Source: Cohnella rhizoplanae
GTDB lineage: Bacteria > Bacillota > Bacilli > Paenibacillales > Paenibacillaceae
Reading direction: 5' to 3'
Length of the DNA: 64,000 nucleotides
Assembly (NCBI RefSeq): GCF_948329515.1
Contig: NZ_CAOJCN010000018.1
Location: 1 to 64,000 of the forward strand
The notes under the pieces are model-generated. The model ran no database searches and was not told the origin of the DNA. It saw nothing but the letters and a program-made list of their open reading frames with translations. The translations under genes and the position numbers were made by a program. Positions 53,479 through 63,243 of the stretch are shown here, in pieces (within the stretch, counting starts at the first letter, position 1; each line of letters begins with the position of its first letter).

Positions 53479-54705
53479 ATGGGGAAGAGCTATCTCATCG
53501 TGCCGGACGGCGGCGTGACGACGCCCAAGGGCTTTAAGGCGGGCGGACTGCACTGCGGTCTGAAGAAAACGGAGCGCCACGATCTCGGCGTGATCGTCAG
53601 CGAGGTGCCGGCAGCTTCTGCGGCGGTGTATACGACCAATTTATTTCAGGCGGCACCGCTCCAGGTGACGCGCGAGAGCCTGGCGGAAGAAGGCCTGCTG
53701 ACCGCTGTGCTCGTCAACAGCGGCAACGCCAACGCCTGCACCGGCGCCCAGGGCGAAGCCGACGCCTACGCGATGCGCGCGCAGATCGCCGAAGCGCTCG
53801 GCATCGCGAAGAATCAGGTCGCCGTCGCCTCGACCGGCGTCATCGGCGAGCCGCTCAAGATGGACCGCGTTAGCGCGGGCATCGAGCGACTGCCGGCGCG
53901 GCTGAAGGCCGACGCGGCAGGCTCCGACGACTTCTGCCAGGCGATCCTGACGACCGACCTGGTCAAGAAAACCGCCTGCGTGCGCGTCGTCATCGACGGC
54001 GCCGAGGTCACCATCGCCGGCGCGGCCAAGGGCTCGGGCATGATTCACCCGAACATGGCGACGATGCTCGGCTTCGTCACGACGGACGCCGCCATCGGCT
54101 CCGCGGCGCTGCAGACGCTGCTGCGCGACATCACGAACCTGACGTTTAACATGATCACCGTCGACGGCGACACCAGCACCAACGACATGCTCGTCGCGAT
54201 GGCGAACGGCCTTGCGGGCAACGCCGAGCTGACGCCGGCGCATCCGGACTGGACGGCGTTCGCCGAAGGGCTGCGCTACGTATGCGAGGAGCTGGCTAAG
54301 GCCATCGCCCGCGACGGCGAAGGCGCGACCAAGCTGATCGAGACGACAGTCTCAGGCGCGGCTAGCGACGCCGACGCCCAGGCGATCGCCAAGACGATCA
54401 TCGGCTCGAGCCTGGTGAAGTCGGCGGCGTTCGGCGCGGACGCCAACTGGGGCCGCATCATCGCGGCCGCGGGCCGCGCGGGCGTCCCGCTTAACGTTAA
54501 CACGGTCGACGTGCGGCTCGGCGACATCCTCGTGCTGGAGCAGTCCCGTCCGATCGCGTTCGACGAGGACGCGGCTCTGGCGTACCTCAAGGGCGACACG
54601 GTGGCGATTCGCGTCGACCTGCATATGGGCAGCGGCCAGGCGCTCGCCTGGGGTTGCGACCTGACCTATGATTACGTGCGGATCAACGCCGCTTACCGGA
54701 CTTAA
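53479..54705 (+). CDS. argJ: Bifunctional ornithine acetyltransferase / N-acetylglutamate synthase
   Basis: 408 residues. Recycles the acetyl group from N-acetylornithine to glutamate, making argE unnecessary. Autocleavage site with the nucleophilic Thr in GSGMIHPNMATMLGF; N-terminal PKGFKAGGLHCGLKK, NSGNANACTGAQGE and STGVIGEPL; C-terminal GADANWGRIIAAAGRAGV. ATG after GGGAACGGGAG. Confidence 0.96.
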   Translation: MGKSYLIVPDGGVTTPKGFKAGGLHCGLKKTERHDLGVIVSEVPAASAAVYTTNLFQAAPLQVTRESLAEEGLLTAVLVNSGNANACTGAQGEADAYAMRAQIAEALGIAKNQVAVASTGVIGEPLKMDRVSAGIERLPARLKADAAGSDDFCQAILTTDLVKKTACVRVVIDGAEVTIAGAAKGSGMIHPNMATMLGFVTTDAAIGSAALQTLLRDITNLTFNMITVDGDTSTNDMLVAMANGLAGNAELTPAHPDWTAFAEGLRYVCEELAKAIARDGEGATKLIETTVSGAASDADAQAIAKTIIGSSLVKSAAFGADANWGRIIAAAGRAGVPLNVNTVDVRLGDILVLEQSRPIAFDEDAALAYLKGDTVAIRVDLHMGSGQALAWGCDLTYDYVRINAAYRT

Positions 54706-54723
54706 GGGAGGCGGGCGACAACT

Positions 54724-55506
54724 ATGGCATTCGTAATGAAATGCGGCGGCAGCACGCTCGCCGCGCTGCCGGACGCGTTCTTCGAGGATCTGCGCGACCT
54801 GCAGGAGAGCGGTGCGCAGCCGGTCATCGTGCATGGCGGGGGTCCGGCGATCAACGAGACGCTCGCGCAGCTCGGCATCGAGAGCCGCTTCGAAGGCGGC
54901 CTGCGCGTGACCGACGAGCCGACGCTCGAGGTCGTCGAGATGGTGCTCGCCGGCCGCATCAACAAGCAGATCGTGCGGCGGCTCCAGCAGAGCGGTGCGC
55001 GCGCGCTCGGCCTGTCGGGTACCGACGGGCGGCTCATCGAGGCGAAGCCCGTGGCGAACGCGGACTTCGTCGGCCTTGTCGGCGACGTGACCGGCGTCAA
55101 CGCCGAGCTCATCCAGGGCATCGTGGCGCTCGGCTACCTGCCCGTCATCGCGCCGATCGGCATCGATGCGGCGGGCCAGCGCTACAACATCAACGCGGAC
55201 ACCGCCGCGGGCGCGGTCGCTTCGCATCTGGGCGTCGCCACGATGATCGTCGTGACCGACGTGCCGGGCATCATGCGGACGGTAGACGGAGAGAAGCAGG
55301 TGCTGACGCAGGTCACCTTCGCGCAGATCGAAGAGATGATCGCGAGCGGCGAGATCTACGGCGGCATGATCCCGAAGGTGCGGGCCGCGATGGCCTGCCT
55401 GACCGGCGACGTGCGCGAGGTACTGATCGTCGACGGCGCGGCGCCGCGCGTGCTGAGCCGGGCCGTCAACGAAGGGAACCTGGGTACCCGCATCGTACGC
55501 GAATAA
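54724..55506 (+). CDS. argB: Acetylglutamate kinase
   Basis: 260 residues, amino acid kinase family: VMKCGGSTL, VIVHGGGPAINETL, NADTAAGAVASHLGVATMIVVTDVPGI, and GGMIPKVRAA near the C-terminus. Phosphorylates N-acetylglutamate; typically the arginine-feedback step in linear pathways. Spacing to argJ is 18 bases. Confidence 0.96.
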   Translation: MAFVMKCGGSTLAALPDAFFEDLRDLQESGAQPVIVHGGGPAINETLAQLGIESRFEGGLRVTDEPTLEVVEMVLAGRINKQIVRRLQQSGARALGLSGTDGRLIEAKPVANADFVGLVGDVTGVNAELIQGIVALGYLPVIAPIGIDAAGQRYNINADTAAGAVASHLGVATMIVVTDVPGIMRTVDGEKQVLTQVTFAQIEEMIASGEIYGGMIPKVRAAMACLTGDVREVLIVDGAAPRVLSRAVNEGNLGTRIVRE

Positions 55507-55531
55507 TTTAACTCACGAAGGAGTGGAAAAC

Positions 55532-56716
55532 ATGAGCAGCTTGTTCCCGACCTACGCGCGCTATCCGATCTCGATCGTCAAGGGCAAAGGCAGCCGCCTG
55601 TGGGACGATCAAGGCAAGGAATATCTCGACTTCATGGGCGGCCTGGCCGTCACCAGCCTGGGCCATGTGCCGGACGAGGTGAAGGATGCGCTCGTAGCGC
55701 AGCTCGGGGAGCTGTGGCATGCGTCCAATCTCTTCGGGAACCCGTTCCAGGAAAAGGCGGCTAAGCTGCTGACGGACAACAGCTGCGCCGACGCCGTGTT
55801 CTTCTGCAACAGCGGCGCCGAGGCGAACGAGGCCGCGATCAAGCTGGCCCGCCGCTATCACCAGAAGGTGCTGGGCACCGGCCGCTATGAGGTCATCACG
55901 TTTACGCAATCGTTCCACGGCCGTACGCTCGCCACGCTGACAGCGACCGGCCAGGACAAAGTCAAGGAAGGCTTCCTGCCGCTGCCCGAGGGCTTCGTTC
56001 ATGTGCCGCTGCACGATCTGCCGGCGCTCGAGGCCGCGATCACGGACCGTACGGCCGCGATTATGCTGGAGCTCGTGCAGGCGGAGGGCGGCGTGATCGT
56101 CGTCGAGCCGGAATTCCTGCGCGGCGTCCGCGAGCTGTGCGACCGTCACGGCCTGCTGCTCATCCTGGACGAAGTCCAGACGGGCATGGGCCGCACGGGC
56201 AAGCTGTTCGCGCACCAGCATTATGACGTGGAGCCTGATATCTTCACGCTGGCCAAAGGCATCGGCAGCGGCTTCCCGGTCGGCGCGATGCTCGGCAAGG
56301 AAAAGCTGATCCCGGCCTTCACGGCGGGCGCGCACGCGACGACGTTCGGCGGCACGCCGATCGCCTCGACGGTCGTGGCCGCCACGATCGAGTCGATGCT
56401 GAAGCAGGACGCGCCGGATCGCGCGGCAGCCTCCGGGGAGTACCTGGTCGCTCAGCTGAGCGACAGGCTGCTGGATCTGCCGATCGTCACCGAGATCCGC
56501 GGCCGCGGCCTCCTCATCGGCATCCAGTGCACCGAGCCGGTCGCCGATTGGATCGGCGAGCTGCACAAGCGCGGCCTGCTCGTCGTCACGGCGGGACCGA
56601 CGGTCATCCGCCTGCTGCCGAGCCTGCTCGTGTCCCGCGAGGACATGGATCGCGCGGTCGAGCTCATCGCCGCCGTGCTGACCGAGGCCGCAGCGGCCAA
56701 GGCCGCTTCGAACTGA
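55532..56716 (+). CDS. argD: Acetylornithine aminotransferase
   Basis: 394-residue class III PLP aminotransferase: FMGGLAVTSLGH, CNSGAEANEAAIKLAR, TFTQSFHGRTLATLTATGQDK, LILDEVQTGMGRTGKLFAHQ, and the PLP lysine in LAKGIGSGFPVGAM. The ATG at 55532 is 8 bases after AAGGAG; the in-frame GTG at 55523 overlaps that site. Confidence 0.96.
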   Translation: MSSLFPTYARYPISIVKGKGSRLWDDQGKEYLDFMGGLAVTSLGHVPDEVKDALVAQLGELWHASNLFGNPFQEKAAKLLTDNSCADAVFFCNSGAEANEAAIKLARRYHQKVLGTGRYEVITFTQSFHGRTLATLTATGQDKVKEGFLPLPEGFVHVPLHDLPALEAAITDRTAAIMLELVQAEGGVIVVEPEFLRGVRELCDRHGLLLILDEVQTGMGRTGKLFAHQHYDVEPDIFTLAKGIGSGFPVGAMLGKEKLIPAFTAGAHATTFGGTPIASTVVAATIESMLKQDAPDRAAASGEYLVAQLSDRLLDLPIVTEIRGRGLLIGIQCTEPVADWIGELHKRGLLVVTAGPTVIRLLPSLLVSREDMDRAVELIAAVLTEAAAAKAASN

Positions 56717-56788
56717 CCGGCCATTCATCGTTTATTTCAACACGCATGCGGGCTTAAGCGCCCGTTCACATACCAAGGAGGTATCGCC

Positions 56789-57751
56789 ATGCCTAACCCG
56801 GCCGCTAACGCCGAAGAACTCGCCCAAAGTCTCAAAGGGCGGGATTTCCTGGGGCTCGTCGATTACCAGCCTGACGAGATCCGTTACCTGCTCGACCTCG
56901 CCGTCGAGCTCAAGCGCAAGCAGAAGAGCGGAGAGGTTTACCAGCCGCTGAAGGGCAAGACGCTCGGGATGATCTTCGAGAAGTCTTCCACCCGCACGCG
57001 CGTATCGTTCGAGGTCGGCATGTTCCAGCTCGGCGGCCACGGCCTGTTCCTGAGCAAGAACGACATTCAGATGGGCCGCGGCGAGACGATCCGCGATACC
57101 GCGCAGACGCTGTCGCGCTATCTGGACGGCATCATCATCCGCACCTTCGGCCACCGCAACGTGGTCGAGCTGGCCCGCGGCGCGACGATCCCGGTTATCA
57201 ACGCGCTGTCCGATCAGTCCCACCCTTGCCAGGCGCTCGCCGACTATCAGACGATTCTGGAGCACAAGGGCAAGCTGGAGGGCCTCAAGGTCGCCTACGT
57301 CGGCGACGGCAACAACATGGTGCATTCCCTCATGATCGGCGCGAGCAAGCTGGGCATCCACTTCGCCAGCGCGTCGCCGGAAGGGTACGAGCCGGATGCG
57401 GATCAGGTCAAGCTGGCGCGCGAGTTCGCTGACCAGTCCGGCTCCCGGGTCGACATCGTTCGCGATGCGCGCGAGGCGGTCGAAGGCGCCGATATCATCT
57501 ACACCGACGTGTGGGCGAGCATGGGCTTCGAGGCCGAGCAGCAGGAGCGCGAGCGCGCCTTCAAGAACTATCAGGTCAACGAGGAACTGGCGAAGCACGC
57601 CAAGTCCGACTACCTGTTCATGCACTGCCTGCCGGCGCACCGCGGCGAGGAAGTGAGCGAGGGCGTCATCGACGGCCCGCACTCCATCATTTTCGACGAA
57701 GCGGAGAACCGCCTCCACGCGCAGAAGGCCGTCATGGCCGCGATCATGTAA
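56789..57751 (+). CDS. argF: Ornithine carbamoyltransferase
   Basis: 320 residues. Carbamoyl-phosphate motif EKSSTRTRVSFEVGM, then RTFGHRNVVELA, DQSHPCQALADYQT, VAYVGDGNNMVHSL, DVWASMGFEAEQ and HCLPAHRGEEVSEGVI. ATG after AAGGAGG. No carbamoyl-phosphate synthetase genes (carAB) accompany it here. Confidence 0.97.
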   Translation: MPNPAANAEELAQSLKGRDFLGLVDYQPDEIRYLLDLAVELKRKQKSGEVYQPLKGKTLGMIFEKSSTRTRVSFEVGMFQLGGHGLFLSKNDIQMGRGETIRDTAQTLSRYLDGIIIRTFGHRNVVELARGATIPVINALSDQSHPCQALADYQTILEHKGKLEGLKVAYVGDGNNMVHSLMIGASKLGIHFASASPEGYEPDADQVKLAREFADQSGSRVDIVRDAREAVEGADIIYTDVWASMGFEAEQQERERAFKNYQVNEELAKHAKSDYLFMHCLPAHRGEEVSEGVIDGPHSIIFDEAENRLHAQKAVMAAIM

Positions 57752-57843
57752 GCTGCCGAATGCCGCAGACCGCGGTTCAGGCGATCCCGGCGCGCTTGCC
57801 GCGCCAACATTCATTTTCCAATAGAGGAGCGTTCATCCCTACC

Positions 57844-59082
57844 ATGGCAAAAGAAAAAATCGTGCTCGCCTACTCCGGCGGCCTGGATACCTCCGTCATC
57901 CTCACGTGGCTGAAGGAGACGTACGACGCAGAGATCATCGCCTTCACGGCCGACATCGGCCAGAAGGAAGAGCTGGACGGCCTGGAGGAAAAAGCCATCA
58001 AGACCGGCGCCTCCAAGGTGTACATCGACGACCTGCAGGACGAGTTCGCCAAGGACTTCATCTACCCGATGTTCCAGGCCGGCGCGCTCTACGAAGGGCA
58101 ATATCTGCTCGGCACCTCGATCGCGCGCCCGCTCATCGCCAAGCGCATGGTCGAGATCGCCCGCGCCGAAGGCGCCACCGCCATCGCGCACGGCGCGACC
58201 GGCAAGGGCAACGACCAGGTCCGCTTCGAGCTGACCGCGGCCGCGCTCGCGCCTGACATCAAGGTCATCGCGCCTTGGCGCGACGAAGTATTCCGCGAAG
58301 CGTTCCCGGGCCGCGCCGAGATGATCGCCTACGCCGAGAAGCATGGCATCAACGTGCAGGCATCCGCCGCCAAGCCTTACTCGATGGACCGCAACCTGCT
58401 GCACATCAGCTTCGAGAGCGGCATGCTCGAGGACCCGTGGTTCGACTCCAGCGCGGACGACGTGCAGGACATGTACGTGCTGAGCGTTTCGCCGGAGAAG
58501 GCGCCCGATCAAGCTGAGTACGTCGAGCTCGACTTCGAAGCGGGCATCGTTGTCGCCGTTAACGGCGAGAAGCTGTCTCCGCTCCAAGTGATGAACAAGC
58601 TGAACGAGCTGGGCGGCAAGCACGGCATCGGCCGCGTCGACATGGTCGAGAACCGCTTCGTCGGCATGAAGTCCCGCGGCGTGTACGAGACCCCGGGCGG
58701 CAGCATCCTGTTCACCGCGCACCGCAAGATGGAGTCGCTGACGATGGACCGCGACGTCATGCACCTGCGCGACTCGCTCATCTCGAAGTACAGCACGCTC
58801 GTGTACAACGGCTTCTGGTTCGCGCCGGAGCGGCTCGCGATTCAGGCGCTCGTGAACGAGAGCCAGAAGAACGTCACCGGTACCGTGCGCCTCAAGCTGT
58901 ACAAAGGCAACATCCTGGCTGCCGGCCTCAAGAGCCCGGTCAGCCTGTACAACCCGCACATCGCCACGATGGAGGCCGACCCGACCCAGGCGTACGACCA
59001 AGGCGACGCGACCGGCTTCATCCGCCTGAACGCGCTGCGTCTGAAGGTATCGTCCGGCGTGAACGGCGCTTCCGGCGTCTAA
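57844..59082 (+). CDS. argG: Argininosuccinate synthase
   Basis: 412 residues. PP-loop VLAYSGGLDTSVILTWLKE, GATGKGNDQVRFE, YSMDRNLLHISFESGMLEDPW and RGVYETPGGSIL. ATG at 57844 gives the canonical MAKEKIVLAYSGGLDTS; the GAGGAG site is 14 bases upstream, longer than ideal. Condenses citrulline and aspartate with ATP. Confidence 0.97.
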   Translation: MAKEKIVLAYSGGLDTSVILTWLKETYDAEIIAFTADIGQKEELDGLEEKAIKTGASKVYIDDLQDEFAKDFIYPMFQAGALYEGQYLLGTSIARPLIAKRMVEIARAEGATAIAHGATGKGNDQVRFELTAAALAPDIKVIAPWRDEVFREAFPGRAEMIAYAEKHGINVQASAAKPYSMDRNLLHISFESGMLEDPWFDSSADDVQDMYVLSVSPEKAPDQAEYVELDFEAGIVVAVNGEKLSPLQVMNKLNELGGKHGIGRVDMVENRFVGMKSRGVYETPGGSILFTAHRKMESLTMDRDVMHLRDSLISKYSTLVYNGFWFAPERLAIQALVNESQKNVTGTVRLKLYKGNILAAGLKSPVSLYNPHIATMEADPTQAYDQGDATGFIRLNALRLKVSSGVNGASGV

Positions 59083-59103
59083 ATCGCGGATCTGGCGCGC
59101 AGA

Positions 59104-59282
59104 TAAGGATGCCGCATATCGCTATTTGCGCGGGAACCCGGTACGTGGAGCGAATAAGGATATCGCACATCGCTATTGGCGCGGGAACCCGGTATGGCGA
59201 ACGAATAAGGATGCGGCATATCGTTATCTCCGCCTAAACTCGGCATGACAAGCGAATAAGGATGCCGCGCATCCTTATTCGC
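59104..59282 (+). repeat. Four copies of a 51-bp tandem repeat ending in a palindrome
   Basis: TAAGGAT starts recur exactly 51 bases apart at 59104, 59155, 59206 and 59257. Units share AATAAGGAT-xCxGC-xxATCxxTATT, then GCGCGGGAACCCGGTA-like sequence. The last unit gives a perfect 13-bp stem, GCGAATAAGGATG (59252-59264) with CATCCTTATTCGC (59270-59282), loop CCGCG. The earlier units make imperfect versions. It fills the argG-argH gap. Confidence 0.85.
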
Positions 59283-59333
59283 CCGATCAACGAGATCAGT
59301 TCTATGTGTTGCAGAGAGGGGCTAACTAGCGTC

Positions 59334-60749
<1,416 letters not shown>

Positions 60750-60750
60750 A

Positions 60751-60807
60751 CGGATGAGCGCCCCCATTGCGGATGAGCGCCGCCATCGCGGACGAGAACC
60801 GAGCCAT
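60751..60807 (+). repeat. Three degenerate 19-bp tandem repeats after argH
   Basis: CGGATGAGCGCCCCCATTG, CGGATGAGCGCCGCCATCG and CGGACGAGAACC...CCATT follow one another directly after the argH stop. Confidence 0.6.
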
Positions 60808-60832
60808 TCTTTCGACCGATATGCAACATCGT

Positions 60833-60882
60833 TCCCCGTCTCGAAGGCGCCGCATGCGGCGCACGGTTGGCGGGGATTTTTT
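60833..60882 (+). terminator. Compound terminator after argH
   Basis: TCCCCG (60833-60838) pairs with CGGGGA (60871-60876), enclosing the perfect palindrome GCGCCGCATGCGGCGC (60847-60862); TTTTTT follows. Confidence 0.7.
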
Positions 60883-61042
60883 ATGCCCGTATAAGCGCCT
60901 TCGGCGAACCGCCTTACGTCGGTCATTCTTGCGCGGACTCGTGAATCCGGCCTCAGAACTTGATCGTAAAAGGGTGCGGCGCCTATACTTCGAGATAAGG
61001 ATTCAAATGTCGGATATGCCGGCGAAGGAGGAGAATGGAGCG

Positions 61043-61879
61043 ATGGAGGACCAGCTGCAGCGCAAGTCGCTAGGGGACTTTCTCAAATCCCGCAGGGCAA
61101 GCTTGTCGCCGCAAGCGTTCGGGTTCCGCGACGGGTTCAGCCGGCGGCGCACGCCTGGCCTGCGCCGGGAAGAGGTCGCCCAGCTTGCAGGCGTCAGCCT
61201 GACCTGGTATACATGGCTCGAGCAGGGCAGAGAGATGTCGGCTTCGCCCGAGGTGCTCGAGAGCATCGGCAACGCCCTTCAGCTCACGCCGGCCGAGCGG
61301 CAATATCTGCATCGGCTGAACGGTCGCCAGGCTCCGCAGACCGCGCTTGCCGCACCGGATTCGTCTCCGCTGACCGAGGCGTTTCTCGAGATGGTTCGGA
61401 CGATGCCGTACCCGTTTTTCGTGATCGATCCGCGCAACAGGCTCGTCGCGTGGAATGCGCTCGCTTGCGAGCTGGTGATGGATTTCGCTGCGATTCCCGA
61501 TGATGAGCGGGTCATGCTGAAGCTGATCTTCCTGCACCCTACGTTCCGCGAACGCGTCGTGAACTGGGAGCAGTCGACGAAGCTCGCGCTCGCCTATTAT
61601 CGCAAGCATTACGATCTGATCGCGGACCAGGGCTGGTATGCGGAGCTTGTCTCCGAGCTGCAGGCGCGGAGCGAGCCGTTCGCGGACTGGTGGGCCAAGC
61701 ACGAGGTGGGAGAAAAGAACGGCATGCGCGTCGATATCGCTCATCCGGCGCTCGGCCTGCTCCGGTTCGAAGTCGTCACTTTCAGCCAGATCAACGACCT
61801 GGAGGCGTACATGTGCTGCATGTACGTCCCGCTCCCCGGCTCGGGTACCGCGGAAAAGCTGGCTGAGCTCGGACTGTAG
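61043..61879 (+). CDS. XRE-family regulator with MmyB-like ligand-binding domain
   Basis: 278 residues. N-terminal HTH (about 10-75) with LGDFLKSRRASLSPQAFGF, GLRREEVAQLAGVSLTWYTWLEQGR. C-terminal MmyB-like domain (about 105-265) with PFFVIDPRNRLVAWNALAC, FLHPTFRERVVNWEQ and FEVVTFSQINDLEAYMCCMYVP. Such regulators often control a neighbouring oxidoreductase, here the MDR gene downstream. ATG at 61043, 11 bases after AAGGAGG; upstream in-frame sequence has no family similarity. Confidence 0.9.
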   Translation: MEDQLQRKSLGDFLKSRRASLSPQAFGFRDGFSRRRTPGLRREEVAQLAGVSLTWYTWLEQGREMSASPEVLESIGNALQLTPAERQYLHRLNGRQAPQTALAAPDSSPLTEAFLEMVRTMPYPFFVIDPRNRLVAWNALACELVMDFAAIPDDERVMLKLIFLHPTFRERVVNWEQSTKLALAYYRKHYDLIADQGWYAELVSELQARSEPFADWWAKHEVGEKNGMRVDIAHPALGLLRFEVVTFSQINDLEAYMCCMYVPLPGSGTAEKLAELGL

Positions 61880-61985
61880 CCGCTTCTAAGCTGCGGCCTT
61901 GCCGTCCTCCTTCCCAAGCTTGAACGAGGCGCTGCAAGGTTTCCTCTATCCAAAGCGCAATGGCGCCTCCCTTCTATCGGCACCT

Positions 61986-62013
61986 GCCCAAGGCCCCCGC
62001 CTTGGGCTTTTTT
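61986..62013 (+). terminator. Intrinsic terminator after the XRE-family gene
   Basis: GCCCAAGGC and GCCTTGGGC form a perfect 9-bp stem with a CCCC loop, then TTTTTT. The remaining gap to 62164 shows no clear promoter. Confidence 0.93.
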
Positions 62014-62164
62014 GCGCGCTTCCTAACGGCGGCGCCCGTCCTATCCTATTAGCGAACATAATAGCTTAACTAAAATCTGGTTGGCCGCCGTAAGCGCGCG
62101 TAAGGTAGAGACCAAGGCAAACGCCGTACGAAAGATCAAACGATAATGAAGGAGCGAATGAACC

Positions 62165-63148
62165 ATGCAAGCATTCGTCGTAGAGCAAGCGGGAGACGAT
62201 CGAATCATGAAACTGCAGGAAGGACCGAACCCGGAGGCGCTGCCGGGACAACTGACGATCGACGTCGTCTATGCCGGCGTCGGCATGATCGACTCGCTGC
62301 TCAGCAGAGGGTATCTCGGCCTGCCGACGCCGTTCGTGCCGGGGCTCGAGGTGTCCGGCTACGTCCGGTCGGTGGGCGCAGGCGTCGAGGGCTTCAGGAT
62401 CGGCCAGCCTGTCGTCGCGATGACGCTGACCGAGCTCGGCGGCTACGCCTCGGTCGTCTCCGCGCGGCCCGAGCTGACGGTGCCGCTGGAAGGAGCGCTA
62501 GAGGGTCTAGGCATGGATCGGGCGGCCGCCCTCGCCGTGAACGCAGCCACGGCTTATCTGGCGGTCAAGCGCGTTGCGCAAGTGCAGCCGGGTCAAGACG
62601 TGCTTGTGCATGGCGCGCTTGGCGGACTGGGCAGTCTCGTCGGACAGGTCGCGAGAAGGCAAGGCGCGGGGCTTGTTCTCGGCACGGTAGGCAGCGCGGC
62701 GAAGCGGGATGCGGCGGGAGCGACCGTATACGATAAGCTGCTGCTGCGAGGCGAGTTCAAGGAGGAGACGCTTCGATTGACCGGCGGCAAAGGCGTGCAT
62801 CATGTGTTCGACCCCGTCGGAGGCGAGACCAGAACGCGCAGCTTCGAGACCCTTCAGCCGCTTGCGCGTCTCGTCCTGCTCGGCAATGCCAGCGACGAGG
62901 CGGACACGGAGCTGCGGCTGAACGAGGCTTGGCTCGGCAATCGGGCCGCGCTGGGCCTGAACATCGGCGCGTACGCGGCATTTGCGCCCGATGCGGTGGG
63001 AGAGGCCTTGTCCCGGGCCTTGGCGATGGCCGCTCGGGGGGAAGTTGACGCCGATATCTACGGCGTATATCCGATGGCGGAGGCCGACCGGGCATTCAGG
63101 CTGCTGGAGCAAGGGGGCACGACAGGCAAGCTGCTGCTTCGCGTCTGA
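62165..63148 (+). CDS. NADPH:quinone oxidoreductase-like MDR protein
   Basis: 327 residues of the medium-chain dehydrogenase/reductase superfamily, quinone oxidoreductase branch. Substrate domain with VVYAGVGMIDSLLSRGYLG and PFVPGLEVSGYVRSVGAGVEGF; nucleotide domain with VLVHGALGGLGSLVGQVARR, KGVHHVFDPVGGET, and the C-terminal GGTTGKLLLRV. Zinc ligands are absent. ATG after AAGGAGCG. Substrate unknown; possibly controlled by the upstream MmyB-type regulator or the convergent LysR gene. Confidence 0.9.
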   Translation: MQAFVVEQAGDDRIMKLQEGPNPEALPGQLTIDVVYAGVGMIDSLLSRGYLGLPTPFVPGLEVSGYVRSVGAGVEGFRIGQPVVAMTLTELGGYASVVSARPELTVPLEGALEGLGMDRAAALAVNAATAYLAVKRVAQVQPGQDVLVHGALGGLGSLVGQVARRQGAGLVLGTVGSAAKRDAAGATVYDKLLLRGEFKEETLRLTGGKGVHHVFDPVGGETRTRSFETLQPLARLVLLGNASDEADTELRLNEAWLGNRAALGLNIGAYAAFAPDAVGEALSRALAMAARGEVDADIYGVYPMAEADRAFRLLEQGGTTGKLLLRV

Positions 63149-63192
63149 TGGCAAGCGGGCAGATCGCCAAGTGGCGTACAAGGTTCAGCGTT

Positions 63193-63208
63193 TGAAGCTC
63201 ACGCTTCA
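63193..63208 (+). terminator. Small hairpin in the convergent gap
   Basis: TGAAGC-TCAC-GCTTCA between the converging MDR and LysR genes; could serve as a weak bidirectional terminator. Confidence 0.4.
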
Positions 63209-63243
63209 TGCTCGCGTTATACGAATGCGATTCAAGCTACACG

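Noticed and set aside
59104..59282. Repeats between argG and argH as a CRISPR array
   Set aside because: Units are directly adjacent at a 51-base period with no unique spacers and diverge along their length; no cas genes.
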